Position numbers and translations under genes: made by a program. A model generated the notes under the pieces. The model did no database searches and was not told the DNA's origin. It saw only the letters and a list, made by a program, of their open reading frames with translations. 64,000 nucleotides of DNA from the NCBI GenBank assembly GCA_013397845.1, contig VZTG01005436.1:1855638-1919637 (forward strand), in the 5' to 3' direction. This document shows, in pieces, positions 1 to 11,582 of this stretch. Numbering within the stretch: the first letter of the stretch is position 1; each line of letters starts with the position of its first letter. The stretch comes from Melanocharis versteri. Taxonomy: Eukaryota; Chordata; Aves; Passeriformes; Melanocharitidae.

Positions 1-151
1 TAATCATTTCATGTCATTAAAAAATTTTATTTACACTTGCTACCTTTTTCAGATTCTTCCAGAATGCAGTTATTAGTACTTGTCCTATCTTTGATCTTGC
101 AGAGGTGAACAGGATACTACATTGTGGATTTTTGTTTTCCTTTGTTTTTCC

Positions 152-188
152 TTTCCGATCCTACTTTCTTAGAAAGTAGGGTTGGAAA
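152..188. repeat. Near-perfect 37-bp palindrome (18-bp arms, 1-nt centre)
   Basis: Arms 152-169 and 171-188 around T170. The inner 10 bp are perfectly complementary (CCTACTTTCT / AGAAAGTAGG), as are the outer 5 bp. The two non-complementary positions (159/181 and 157/183) form T-G wobbles, so a plus-strand RNA would pair throughout except at the apex. Confidence 0.9.
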
Positions 189-3100
189 ATGCTTGCTGCT
201 CTAGCTAGTCTTGCTTTTCTAAAGGATGCTCTAGCTTTCCCACTGATGAAGATATTTTGGAAAGAGTATTTTTCAGACAGACCACAGGAATTGGGCTTTG
301 GGCAACAATAGTTGATGGAAAAACATCCGAGAAATTATTTTTCTCTTTTGGTGAAAGACCAGTTTGGTAAAGAACATTGCCTGGAAAAAATCCTTCAGTG
401 GGCATTTAAAAAAATTAACTTACAAAGGAGTGCTTAAATGAGAAAGGTTTGCCTTGGCATCTTAAAAAATCACAGTGCTAAAAAGCCTCTACTAACTGTA
501 AATATCCAGCTGAGACACATGAGAGGATGTAGTCTCTTGAAGAATATTTTATAAAATGATAGCTGCATTAAGATCTTGAAAGTGCATCCTTTCCTGCGAT
601 GGTGCTGATCTCACGAGGCAGGAGTAACCATCTCCTTAGTTCTGCTTTTAAGAATAAACAGCTCCTTTACCCTGTGGAGCAGAGAAACACGTGTGTGCCC
701 AGTTAGAAGGCTTTGAATCTGTTCCTAAAGAAACTTAAAAGGCACTGTCTAGTAAATCAAAGGCTTGCCAATATATTAATCTACAGAGAATCAAAGTCAG
801 GAATAAAAATAATCTTCCGAAAGTGGTTCTTCATATGTGCTTGATTTTTGAGCATTACATCATGAACTTGAGAAATAAGAGTTGAAGGGCATTGAAACTG
901 TGCATTTCAGGTCAGAAGGCAAGACTAGACCCTGAACGCTGAAGGCCTTTACAGCAGAATTTTCTTCCATTGTTATTGTCCAATTCTTTTGTTTTAACTT
1001 TTTCTTTCTAGCAAATCGCTCATCTTGTCTCCTGTCATTCCATGCTGATGGCTGTGTTCACTGAGGGTTATAATTTTATACATGCTAGGTTTTTTCCTTC
1101 CTGGGAAATAGCTATGTTACTGAGTTATAGAGGTTGTAGAGACTGTGTCCATAGAAAACCACATCTGTGCTGACGTAGAATCCAGATTCATCTCCATCTG
1201 ATTTATATCCTGTAAAATACTTACATATATAAATATATATGCTGTGAAATCTTTATTATAAGTTGCAGTTCAGCACTGCTGTTCCAGAAGTAGATTGCTG
1301 GTGCATAGTACTAGGGACCTTTCCTTATGGTCACCTTTTTGCAATAACCTGTGTTGTTCAGCCCCCTGTCAAATATTTCTTCTCCCACAACAATTACCTG
1401 TGATTTCAAATAACTGCAGCTCCCATCCAGAGGCCCGCCTTGTCATTAGCTCTAGCTTTGAGTGGGTTGTTTCAAGATTCAAAGAACAGTACTCCTAATG
1501 TAGAACAAATTGTCCCGTTTGCAGTTCACGGACATAAAAATAGATCCATAACTTTTGATTTCTTTGCAGTGCATTGATACCACTGAATCAGCTAACCTTT
1601 TGTATGCAATCTCATGTAATACACAGCCTCCTTCATCGTGTGATGTCAGTACAATCTCAGTATGCATCACTCATCCATGAGCAGCAAAATGGGATTAGCA
1701 GGGATCAACCCATATTGTTCAATGCAGTAGCACAGAGCTGTTGCACTGAATATAGAATAACCATTGGGTTTGGGTTTTTTGGAACACCATCAAATTATTT
1801 AGTGACCAGAAACCTCTATATAATTAAATATCTCTCACAAATTATGTTCATCATAATTGGCTTCTGGGTGAGGAAGCGCTGCCAAATCAGGTCATAAACC
1901 ATAAAAATAGAGGGACCAGTGAAATGCCTAATAATATATCTGAAGCCTTATGAACTGTGGACTGTATGAAGTATACTTCGGGCTAGTCTTTTATCTAAGG
2001 ACAAAAGCTTTTCATGGTCTCTGCTGTTTCAACATATAAAACCAATTAGGTGGATTTGTTGTTTATTTTTAATTCTGCCATATTTTGTCGTGCTAACAGT
2101 GTGCTGGCTTGCTTTTTTAATTCTAGATTTTACCTTAATGTATGTATTTAGATTAATGTTAAAAACATTAATGGTAATTTGTAGGAGTTGACAACTAAAT
2201 TTGCCCCTGAAATTTTTCTTTGCCAATGACATACTAATGAAATTTGGCTAGGAGTAACATCCAAATCATGCATATTTAAAGCCTAATTAAGTGTAAAATT
2301 TATGCAAATACTTCAAATACATATGATCTCTAATGAAAGCAAAAAATGTGGCTGTATTGTCTAATATTATGAAATGCATTACCACAAACTCCAAGCATGC
2401 TTTTAAGAATAATTGCAAGACACATTCCAAAATACATCCATAGCTCTTGCATGAATTTATAAGTAACTTGGACAGCATTCTGTTTTGTTGGTGGGTTTTG
2501 TTGGTTGGTTTGTTTTTTGGTACAGATAAATACACATGTACATAAGAAACCAAAAAAGGTGAAGTTCTGATAGAAATGGGTACATGAATTTGTAAAATAA
2601 TACTTATCTCCATTTGGTCTCTTTTAGCTCAGTGATGTGATCATAGGATCCAGTCTCATGAACACTTGCGTAATTTTTTTGTAATTTTACAGGTGTGAGT
2701 AATAATGGAAGGATCAGCTACGGTAAAGTGCGTAAGTGTTTTTTAGGTTTAAGGCATTAATGACTAGTTAATACTCTGATAAGAGGGATGAATGTTTATA
2801 AAAATTAACACATTGCGATACTGTCTCAGAACATGCAAATGCCTTTGTAGTTTTAATCATTTCATATCATCTTCAACAGAGGTGAGAAATTCCCATTCCA
2901 TCTGCTATGTATAGTTCTTTGAGTGTGGAAGGAAAGCAGTGTGTTGCAACATATTTTCAAGACAGTGTTCTTGAATTGAAAATATGAGCACAGAAATGCT
3001 TACTGGTAATAAATCGGTAAAATTTCTCTGTTGATGTTGGAGGAAAGTATCAGTATGAAAAAGTGGGTGGGTAGGGGGAGAAGAGATCCCCAGAATTGCT

Positions 3101-6100
3101 AGAGCTCATTCTAGAGCTACAGATGACTGTGGGTAACTGGCAGTTGTCACAGTTAAACAGTGATCCGTGTACTGTCCCTTACACTGTACTGGCAGTGTTT
3201 TTATTAGAGTCTGTATGTACCGTTCTGTGCTGTGGTCCACATCCATTTTTGTTATTACTGTTCAGTATGGTTTCTCCATCCCACGTACGCTGCACAACAT
3301 AGTGTTCTTTCTTCCCTTCTGTTTTAATTTGCTTCTTCCCGCAAAATGTAGAGGCTCTGTTCATATGTGGAAGTGCTAATAAAGTGAAATGAGCATGAAA
3401 ATTCAGTGCCTGAAAGCATGCTGCAGAGAGCCATAGTTTTGGAGGGCTGTGTGGGGGCTTTGTCCACTCGTAAGTGTTTTCCTTAGGAGTGAATACAAGT
3501 TTGGCAGGACAACATAATGTTTAGATGCAGAAGTGGACTCTGTAAATACACCAGATTTCTGTTAGTGTAGGCTCACTGATGGATATGCAGAGATTTGTTC
3601 TCAAATGCTTTTCAGGTTAAGTACAGAAAAGTAAAATACATATAACTAATGAACACTATTTCTGAAAGTAGGGCAGAAAGGAGCCAGATCCTCTGTTTCC
3701 TGTTTGGTTGGCAGCGTGGTCTCACAGATGTTTGCATTCAGAGTTGTGTGTGTGGATGCAAGGATAGAGGCCAGGGATACTTGTATCTTGGCTGTGGTAC
3801 TGACTTTGAATTAAATTGTAGCTGAAACATTTTTCTGAAGGATTTGGTGTAGTGTGATGCCTTCTGCAGTTACAGTTTTAAATTGATGGTGTGTTACGCT
3901 TACATGATTTGAGGTACAGAACTACCATGCCTATGTTCCAGTACAGGTTCTGATGACCAAAAATATTATCTGAGAATTATCTTCTAAGCAGTATGAAATA
4001 CATAAATCTTAAAGTCGGGGTTTTGGTTTTGAATATATTTCACTTGACTGTGATTTTTATTGTTTTGATACCCAGACTGAAGGCAAAACATCACTCTGCA
4101 TGAAGTCAACTTTGAAAGGCTTTTTATAGTGTTTTTTAAATGTCTTGATCTCATTCTTTGCCTTGTGTATTTGTAGTTTGGTTTTGTGCATTGTTTTGGT
4201 AGTTCAAGCAGACAGAAAAATTTCTGTCCTTTCTGTCCTAAATTAAAAAAATAGTTTATAGGACATTACAGTGCCATTTTAATAATTGAGGTACTTAATT
4301 TCTCGGAGGAAGTGGAAGACAGCATTTCTTCAGGGTTATATTAGAATATTTTTTCAAATGTTCTATCAATATTTTTTGCCTTGTGTTGTCTAGGTGAAGA
4401 ACATTTGCTCTGGAATGACTGCTGTACGCAATTGGATTAATTTGAGCAATGGGAGGAATCCCTTGAAGTTTTGCCAAGTTTTTAAAATTGTAATATTCAA
4501 TAGTTTGAAGATTTCATCTTATTGTTTAATGAAAAATACTGGTTTAAATGATATTGAGTGGTTTCTCTGTTTTTAGAGTGACTTAATGTTTTCCTGGGTA
4601 TCACATAACAGAATCCAAGGAAACAACCCCATAAAATAACCTATAAATATACAGTATTTTGTAGTGTTCCTCATCCAGCTCCTGGAGGGTACATATATAG
4701 CAAGCATATTGCTGCTTTGGGTTATTTAAATGTATCTTCTATGGAAGCTGTCACCTGCATTCAACTGATTTTACTGAGTGGGTCTGACTGCCTTACAGCA
4801 GTGTAATTAAATATTACACAGTGCAGCATGCCAATTCTAAAATACCAGAATTTCACCTGCTTACATTCTACATTTTCCAAAGAAATAAAGGGCTTCTTGA
4901 CAACAGCTTCTTCAGCAGTTTTTTCAAAATATTTTCTATTTCAAGTAAAAAAAAATCAGGTTTTGTTTTGTAGAAACTGAATAATCATTAGCAGAGCCTA
5001 ACATTCAGATCAGGTAAATGAATGTGTAGTAGATGATGCCGAAGTATGATTAAGCTATACGACAGTGGCATTTGAGAAGCCTGCATAAATAATCTTGAAA
5101 GGTTGTGGTGATGTATCACAAGCTTCATGAGTGCAAAGCTGTTCAGAGAATAAATATTTAATTTCACAGATGTAGATTTTTGACACTTTCTCATTCTCTA
5201 TCAAATTGGAAATGTTAAAAAAAAAAGCCTGGGAAGTTTTCTGGAGCAAGGGTTGAGGTCAAGGTGGTGGAAAAGAAACTACATTGAGTCCTGTCCTATA
5301 AAATCCAGTAGTGGATTCTCGAGACATTTGGTGAGATTTTGTTACACTTGAGCCAGTCCAAAGTCAAGTTGCAGCCAAAAGTGTCAAGTGAGGTTCTGCC
5401 TCCATCTTTCTGCCATCAGCTGTGCTCTGTATACCCCATGGTGATCCAGTTCAAAAACCTAAATCAAAATTACACTTCTTTTTTCCTGGGGGCGGGGGCA
5501 TGAGCCACATAGTAGGTAGAAGCAGTGAATTGTGGCAGGCACAAAGATTCATCCTTACTTAGAATATGGGACATGTCTGCATTCAATCCCTATTCTGTAC
5601 CCAAATCAGTAGTCATAAATGCTAAGTCTCCAGTATCTCTTACTTTGGTTAGAAAATCTCCACATGTGTATTTTAACTTTATTTAAATGAAGTTAAAGTA
5701 GGTATTTATATGCTTTACATGTCCAGAATGGATAGTGCTTGTGGAATCAAACATTTTTTTGCAGACATACTCTGCTCTGTCAGAGATGTTTGATTTAATG
5801 GAAAATGTCACCTTGTATGACTGGTGATTTTAATTATTTTTTTTAATTTTATTTTATTAAAGCTAGTTGAAGAAAATACCATTGCAAAATTTAGGCAGTG
5901 AAATCTGAAAATCAGCTTGGTCTCTTTTTTACATAATAGAGATACTCATGGGACATAAAGAAAGAAAAAGTTAGTTGAGTATGTGATAATACATATTTGT
6001 AAAAAGTGTTTTAAAATGCATTTGCATTCCTAATGAAAACACTTTCTTTAATCCACCAGCTGACTGATGTGTGACAGTATGTCAGTTGCTGAGGCTGTGC

Positions 6101-8318
6101 AAAGAAATGCCAGGCAATTCTGCTGGCTCTCTGGAGCTCAGCTTAAGTAAATCTAGCACAGGAAAGAAAGTGGTAGTGTGGGTCTTTGTTACCATAGATG
6201 GATGAGGAAAGGAAATGTTGTGGATTAATTGAAAAATTGCTTAACTCAGGAGTAATTTCAGGTCAAGGTTTGTGGTTAATTTAAATTGCAGTTAAAGGAA
6301 GAAGAGGAAGCATCTTTACAAAATTGGAGGGTTTAGTTAATTCCTCGGACAGACTTCTTGGTTATATACACTGCTGTTCTACTTGATGCTGGCAGTTTTC
6401 GTAATTATGAAGTAAAAAAAAATCAGTTCCACTTATGTTCAAACATATATTTATGCCACTTCACAATTGAATGGTTCATTTGTGTTGTTTTCTAGTTTTG
6501 TATGTTTGTTAGCATTGGTGTTGGCATTATTTCAAACATAGCAAAGCAGTGGTACCTTACTGGCTACAGAGTTTTCTTAAAAACATGCATGTGTAATCTA
6601 AAACATTTCATGATCTAGCAACTCTTAAACCATTATTAAGCCAGGCTGATTGTATTTTGAACAGTGTTTTCTTTGAACAGTGCTGTTGTATTTACTTTGG
6701 GTTATGCCAATAGTAACAGAAGTTTGAATGACAGAATGTGAGAAATACAAGAAAATGATCCAAATTATATAAAGGGTTATCTCAACACTCACCGAACCTG
6801 AAAATCGAGTAATACAACAATGCACAGTCACCATGCATTGCTCAATTTTGAACCTTGCTGAAGGTGCACACTTACGCAAGATAACATGGATGTGATATTT
6901 AAAAAAGAGGTGTGCATTTTTATCGATATGAAACTAATGTGCGTGTATAGATACACTTTTTAAAACGGTGTCTATTGTAAGAATTGTTCAGGGGCATTGA
7001 AAAGAAATCTGCGTGGTCATCCTGTACATTAGTATAGTATTTATAAATATTCTTATTGAGAATTTTTTTAACTTTTTTCACACTTAAAGACTAGATTTGC
7101 ATGATAGCTTAGTAGGCTGCCTAAGAAATATAAGGGTTGAAATGGCATTTCTTGAAAGACAAGTCCAAGATTACATGATGTTGTAAGAAAGTAAGAAGAG
7201 AATATATTAACAACGGACAAAATACAGTGTAAAAAGAACTACGGAGAAGTCTCTGTTTCAGCTTGTTTTCCATAGTTTGTTTTATCAGTTTGGAGTTACA
7301 GATTATAGAGTAGGGTGAGTAAAGAGAGCTATAGATAAATGATTAATAAGACCGTTATTGGAGTGGTTGTGCCAGCAACAGCCAACACAAGTGAAGTTCC
7401 CAGGTGCTGCAGAAGTCTTGTGCTATAATGACAGCTGGAGTTCTGCCTGTCTTTTCTCCAGTCTCTGAGGATGACATTTGAGGCCAAGTCTAAGATTAGA
7501 GCCCAAAATACAGCATCATTTCCCCAGCGTACTGTATCAGTTTCTAGCTCAGAGACTTCTGAACTAGGCAAGTCTCTGTGTGGTTAGTAACCCTGAGCAG
7601 ATTGCTTATTCAGTCTCCCCTTGAGTCTTGCGAGTTCTGGTAGTTTTAGCATCCTGTGGCAAGGAGTTTCCACAAAAGAGTCATTTTGTGTGCAGTATGC
7701 AACCTGCTATGGCTGGCTTTTTCACTCTCGTGCTGAAGGAGGGGTTGGATGCAGCAGATTCCCAGGTGCCCTCTTCAGCCCTCCACTGACTCTGTGGGTT
7801 GCATCATGCTTCTGTTGTTTTAATCTAGATGAGAGAGGAAGATCAGAATTGTGCATGATCGAAAAATGCAGTAGATCCACACACTTGCTCAGTGAATTTT
7901 TTACTCACCTTTTAATTTCCATCATTCATTTTGCCTGTTATTAAATTAAATAAATTAAATAGCTGAATATTAAACCAGTAGCAGCATGTGGTTACTGAGT
8001 TATATTTACCAAGTACAGTGACACTAAAGTAAGGGATGTTTGTGCATTTTATATAGGGGAAACATTTTTTTAAAGATAGATCAAACCTATAATCACAGAA
8101 ATAAAATTATAAGAAGCAGTTTTTATAGATGTATGTAGTAAAGGCATTTAACTTTTACAGTTCAGATGTATTTTGTTCAAGGCCAGACAGTTGACTATAC
8201 TCACATCTTATAACTGCAATGTTATACTTCAAATATAGTGGTTCAGCGTATTAATAATTCTGGAAAAAATTAATTTAATGAAATTGTAACTTCAAAAGAA
8301 GTATTTTTGGGTCTTTGG

Positions 8319-8334
8319 AGAGAGAGAGAGAGAG
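8319..8334. repeat. (AG)8 microsatellite
   Basis: Eight uninterrupted AG units in the CDK17 5' intron. Confidence 0.9.
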
Positions 8335-8415
8335 TTAAGTAGTTTTTTCAAAAGCACTTTATTTAACTCTTGTATCTCATAAACGCATGAAAACTCTAAT
8401 AAACAGTCTTGTAAA

Positions 8416-8602
8416 TTAATTTCCAGCAAGAGTTTGCTTGATCATTTTCAGTATTTGTTCCAGATCTTGGCTGTTACTGTCGCATTTGCAAGGAGGAGGG
8501 AACATAATGCAGAATTCATGCAACCGTTTCTTTAGAATCTCCTGGCATACAGCAGTGCACGCTGAATTGTTTATAACAAATATACTTTTCCAAACCATAA
8601 GC
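8416..8602 (-). other. Unassigned minus-strand ORF resembling a terminal coding exon
   Basis: On the minus strand an acttacag acceptor-like site is followed by an open frame of 61 codons ending in TAA, and AATAAA (8358-8363) follows 53 nt past the stop. The frame contains MVWKSIF, then SACTAVCQEILKKRLHEF, a CxxP-type run FPPPCKCDSNSQ and an amphipathic tail DLEQILKMIKQTLAGN. The frame is also open for about 20 codons upstream of the acceptor, so it could simply be a chance ORF. I do not recognise the protein. The polypyrimidine tract is poor and the sequence after the AATAAA is CT-rich rather than GT-rich, both against a real exon. Confidence 0.2.
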
Positions 8603-11417
8603 CTGTAAGTTATACCATTATATGCCGTATGATCCCTCCTTTTTTGTAAATTAATGGGTATCAGGATTTTAAACCCCTATTTATAAGCAAGTAGTATTAA
8701 TACTTGTCTTAGTCAGAAATATAGTGTCAAGTGAGTGTTTGTGTAACCTTCACTTCATTGTCTGCCAGTAGTTAGGCTTGTCCTACTACATGACCTAAAT
8801 TATTGTTGCAAAATTTTATAATGGGCTCCACAATTTAGTACAGTACTTAGGACAGTGAAGGAAGGTAATAGTTGCCTATGATGACAAAAGTTATTTCTGT
8901 ATAATTGGATCTTATTATATCAACCATTTGTCTTCCATTTTTATATAAATTTACTTATTAATGTGATCTGTATTTATCCTTATATTTGAGCTGAACTTCA
9001 CATATGTTAGGATATTTTAGGAATTTTGTTTTAAATTGTAAAATACATACAAATTTGCCAGCGCCATGAGGCAAACAAATTTTTTAAATAGTATCTCTGT
9101 ACATCACACTGTCATGTTAGTAATGAACATAAAACTCAATCTCTACATAGACATTTGGTGTATTCATAAATTCTGGCCTCTTTTATGTACTGCACAGTTC
9201 ATGAATGTAGATTACTTTTAGCATGAGTAGACAAAAACCATAACATACAAAGTACTATTCATTTGTTCTCCACTGCATGTAAACTCAGTGTGAGGTGTTC
9301 AGACTAGAAACTTTATCAAATTCAAACCAAATTAGCAAGAAAGTTGGAAAGCAAAAAGCAGATGTTAACTTAACAATACCAGTAGTTGTGCTGAATGTGA
9401 GCCTGTGTCCTGTCATGTGGAAGTAGTAATAGATTCTATTAAAAATTGATGAGGAATTTGCTGCCTGCTGCCCTAGGATAAATCTGCTGTGGAAGGCATG
9501 CAACAGGGAAGCTGGTACCACTCTTAAGTCAAAAGGATGATGCAGACTATTAGAACAGAAATAAGCATTTGGGACAGAGATGTGTAGAGGTTTGAAGACC
9601 CTGGTCATACTTTACAAATATATACTCGGATGTATGGTGTATTTTTTCCTCATGTTCACCCACTCTGAAGCTGTGTTTATGAAAGTTGCTAATGAAAGGA
9701 TACAGGCAGGTTTGTAACAGTGCTGACATGTCCTTTCTGTTTTCTGCCTGCAGCGTGTTTTTTCCCAGGGCTTTTATTTTTTTTCCCTGCAGCAGCTGAG
9801 TTGATGTTTTTTGGGTTTTTTGTCTCACTGTGTTATTCATGTTTATATGCAAAAATTCCTTGCATAATTATTTCTTCAGGTCACTGGCCTGTCCTTGGGT
9901 AATTCTGTCTGTGTATTTCTGTCTCTGCTTCAGACTAATCATAATAATGTATCTAGAAGGTTTTTGTATATGTGGGAAGGGAGGGGGTTCCCTTCAGGAT
10001 GCTGTTTTCCTTAGGTTATTAGGCATTTGTTGCTGTTCTTTTCCTTCACCATTGAAATTCTGCTTTCCATAAAATATGTTCTCCTAGCTATATTATTCTT
10101 ACTCCCTTTTTTTGGAAGGGAAAGCAAGATTTTGGGATCCCTGCATGTGGGAATATAAGTTGGATAGATGAAATAGCATCCCAGACTGCTCCCTATCCCA
10201 GGAGGCATGAGTGAAGCTCTGAGCACACGCTGCGAGCAGTGGCTCCAGTGGGTGCTGCTCCGTTCAGTAGCACTCACACTGTGGTTGCTCAGTGCATGGC
10301 TGCTGGCTTTCTGTTTTCTGAATAATACCAAACATGAATCTGTAATGTTAGTAAGAATCAAATAATGGAAGAATAAAATTACTTGAATCTCAGCTGTTTT
10401 TTGGGCATAGCTTCTGTTCTTTTTCCTAGTATAGGGACAGTGCTTGCATGTAGCTGCTACTTGACTATGATCTCATTTTCTGAAGTGAAGGTATTTTGTC
10501 ATTATTTTCTTGTATGAATGACTTCATTCATGGTTCTGCTAAGTCCACTGTCATGACAGTCAATGCAAGTGGACATCTGTTCTGCTTCTTTTGGGGGTAA
10601 AAAAAATCCTCGTGTTCTTAGAGCTAGCCTGCTTCTAGGACTGTCGATCTTTGAGGGCTAGTCCGTGTGTGAGGAGTCAGGTTGCCAAGGGAACATGAAT
10701 ACCTAATTTCTGCTCACACTTGTAAATAAGATGTAAAAATTTTAAACATTTCATTCTTTTAGAAAGTGCTTATCAATGATAATAACTTTTTTTAAAAAAT
10801 CTCTGTGAATCATCTGAAACACAATCCAGTAGAAAGCCAAAATAAAAAATTGAATGCCTAATTTTTTCTGATACCCTGTAAGTTAATGACCTTAATTATG
10901 GTTTGATGGCTCTGGGAGATATAGACAGGTATGTTTACTTCTAAAGATTTCCAATGGCAAGGCCTTTGTACTAGTGACCCACAAGAATTTTGAGAGGGAG
11001 AATATTTTCAAAGGCTTACAGTTGAATTTGCTCATCATAGTTGATCTAGCAATTGTTGTGTTTAAAAGTAAAGATGAAACATTGTGCAGTAAGACAGAAG
11101 GAAATAAATACAGTGTTCTGGTTTTATCAACATTCTGAGACTGTGTATTCAGGGCATTTACTTTGTCCAGTGGCAGAGTGACAGGATTTAGTAAAATTAA
11201 ATTTGGGTAACACTTAATGCCGTGTTTTGTACTTGTTTGTTAATAGAGAAATGGCTGTAGTATGATGGTCTACTGTTAGCATGAAAGATAATTGTACCAG
11301 ACTGGTGATTTCCTGTTTACCAACTCTTTTTTTTTTCTTTCTTTTTTTTCTTCTGGCATGTTCCTGACAATCCTCCTTGCTTGTGGCAATGAATATTTTG
11401 ATCCTTGTGAACTGTAG

Positions 11418-11582
11418 AGCCTATTGTGAAGAATGGCAGGCCTCCAACGTCTCACAGCATGCACTCATTTCTCCACCAGTACACGGGATCTTTCAAGAAG
11501 CCCCCTTTACGGAGACCACACAGCGTCATAGGGGGCAGCCTCGGCTCTTTCATGGCAATGCCCAGAAATGGGAGCAGATTAG
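11418..11582 (+). CDS. CDK17: CDK17 coding exon: residues 40-95 (N-terminal regulatory region)
   Basis: The acceptor is ...gaactgtag. The exon begins with the last two bases of a Glu codon, then reads PIVKNGRPPTSHSMHSFLHQ and ends in ...PRNGSRL plus the first base of the next Asp codon, before donor gtaatt. It carries the basic, Ser/Pro-rich stretch KKPPLRRPHSVIGG that is characteristic of CDK17 and precedes the kinase domain. An in-frame alternative acceptor one AG further on would drop the Glu; the upstream AG gives the expected residue. Confidence 0.95.

Larger units (their letters stand above)
1..11417 (+). other. CDK17: CDK17 5' intron (partial)
   Basis: No CDK17 coding exon was found here; the expected first coding exon (basic MKKFKRR-type start) is not present, so the window opens inside an intron longer than 11.4 kb. 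Contents: a strong palindrome at 152-188, GT-rich low-complexity sequence at 2481-2520, a short (AG)8 run at 8319-8334, a possible decayed repeat at about 7330-7700, and a minus-strand terminal-exon-like ORF at 8416-8602. The remainder is unremarkable AT-rich sequence. Confidence 0.8.

Noticed and set aside
1968..1979. 12-bp palindrome GAAGTATACTTC
   Set aside because: Palindromes of this size are expected by chance in a 64 kb AT-rich window.
3064..3080. gtgggtgggtaggggg as a G-quadruplex
   Set aside because: Only three separable G3 runs; insufficient.
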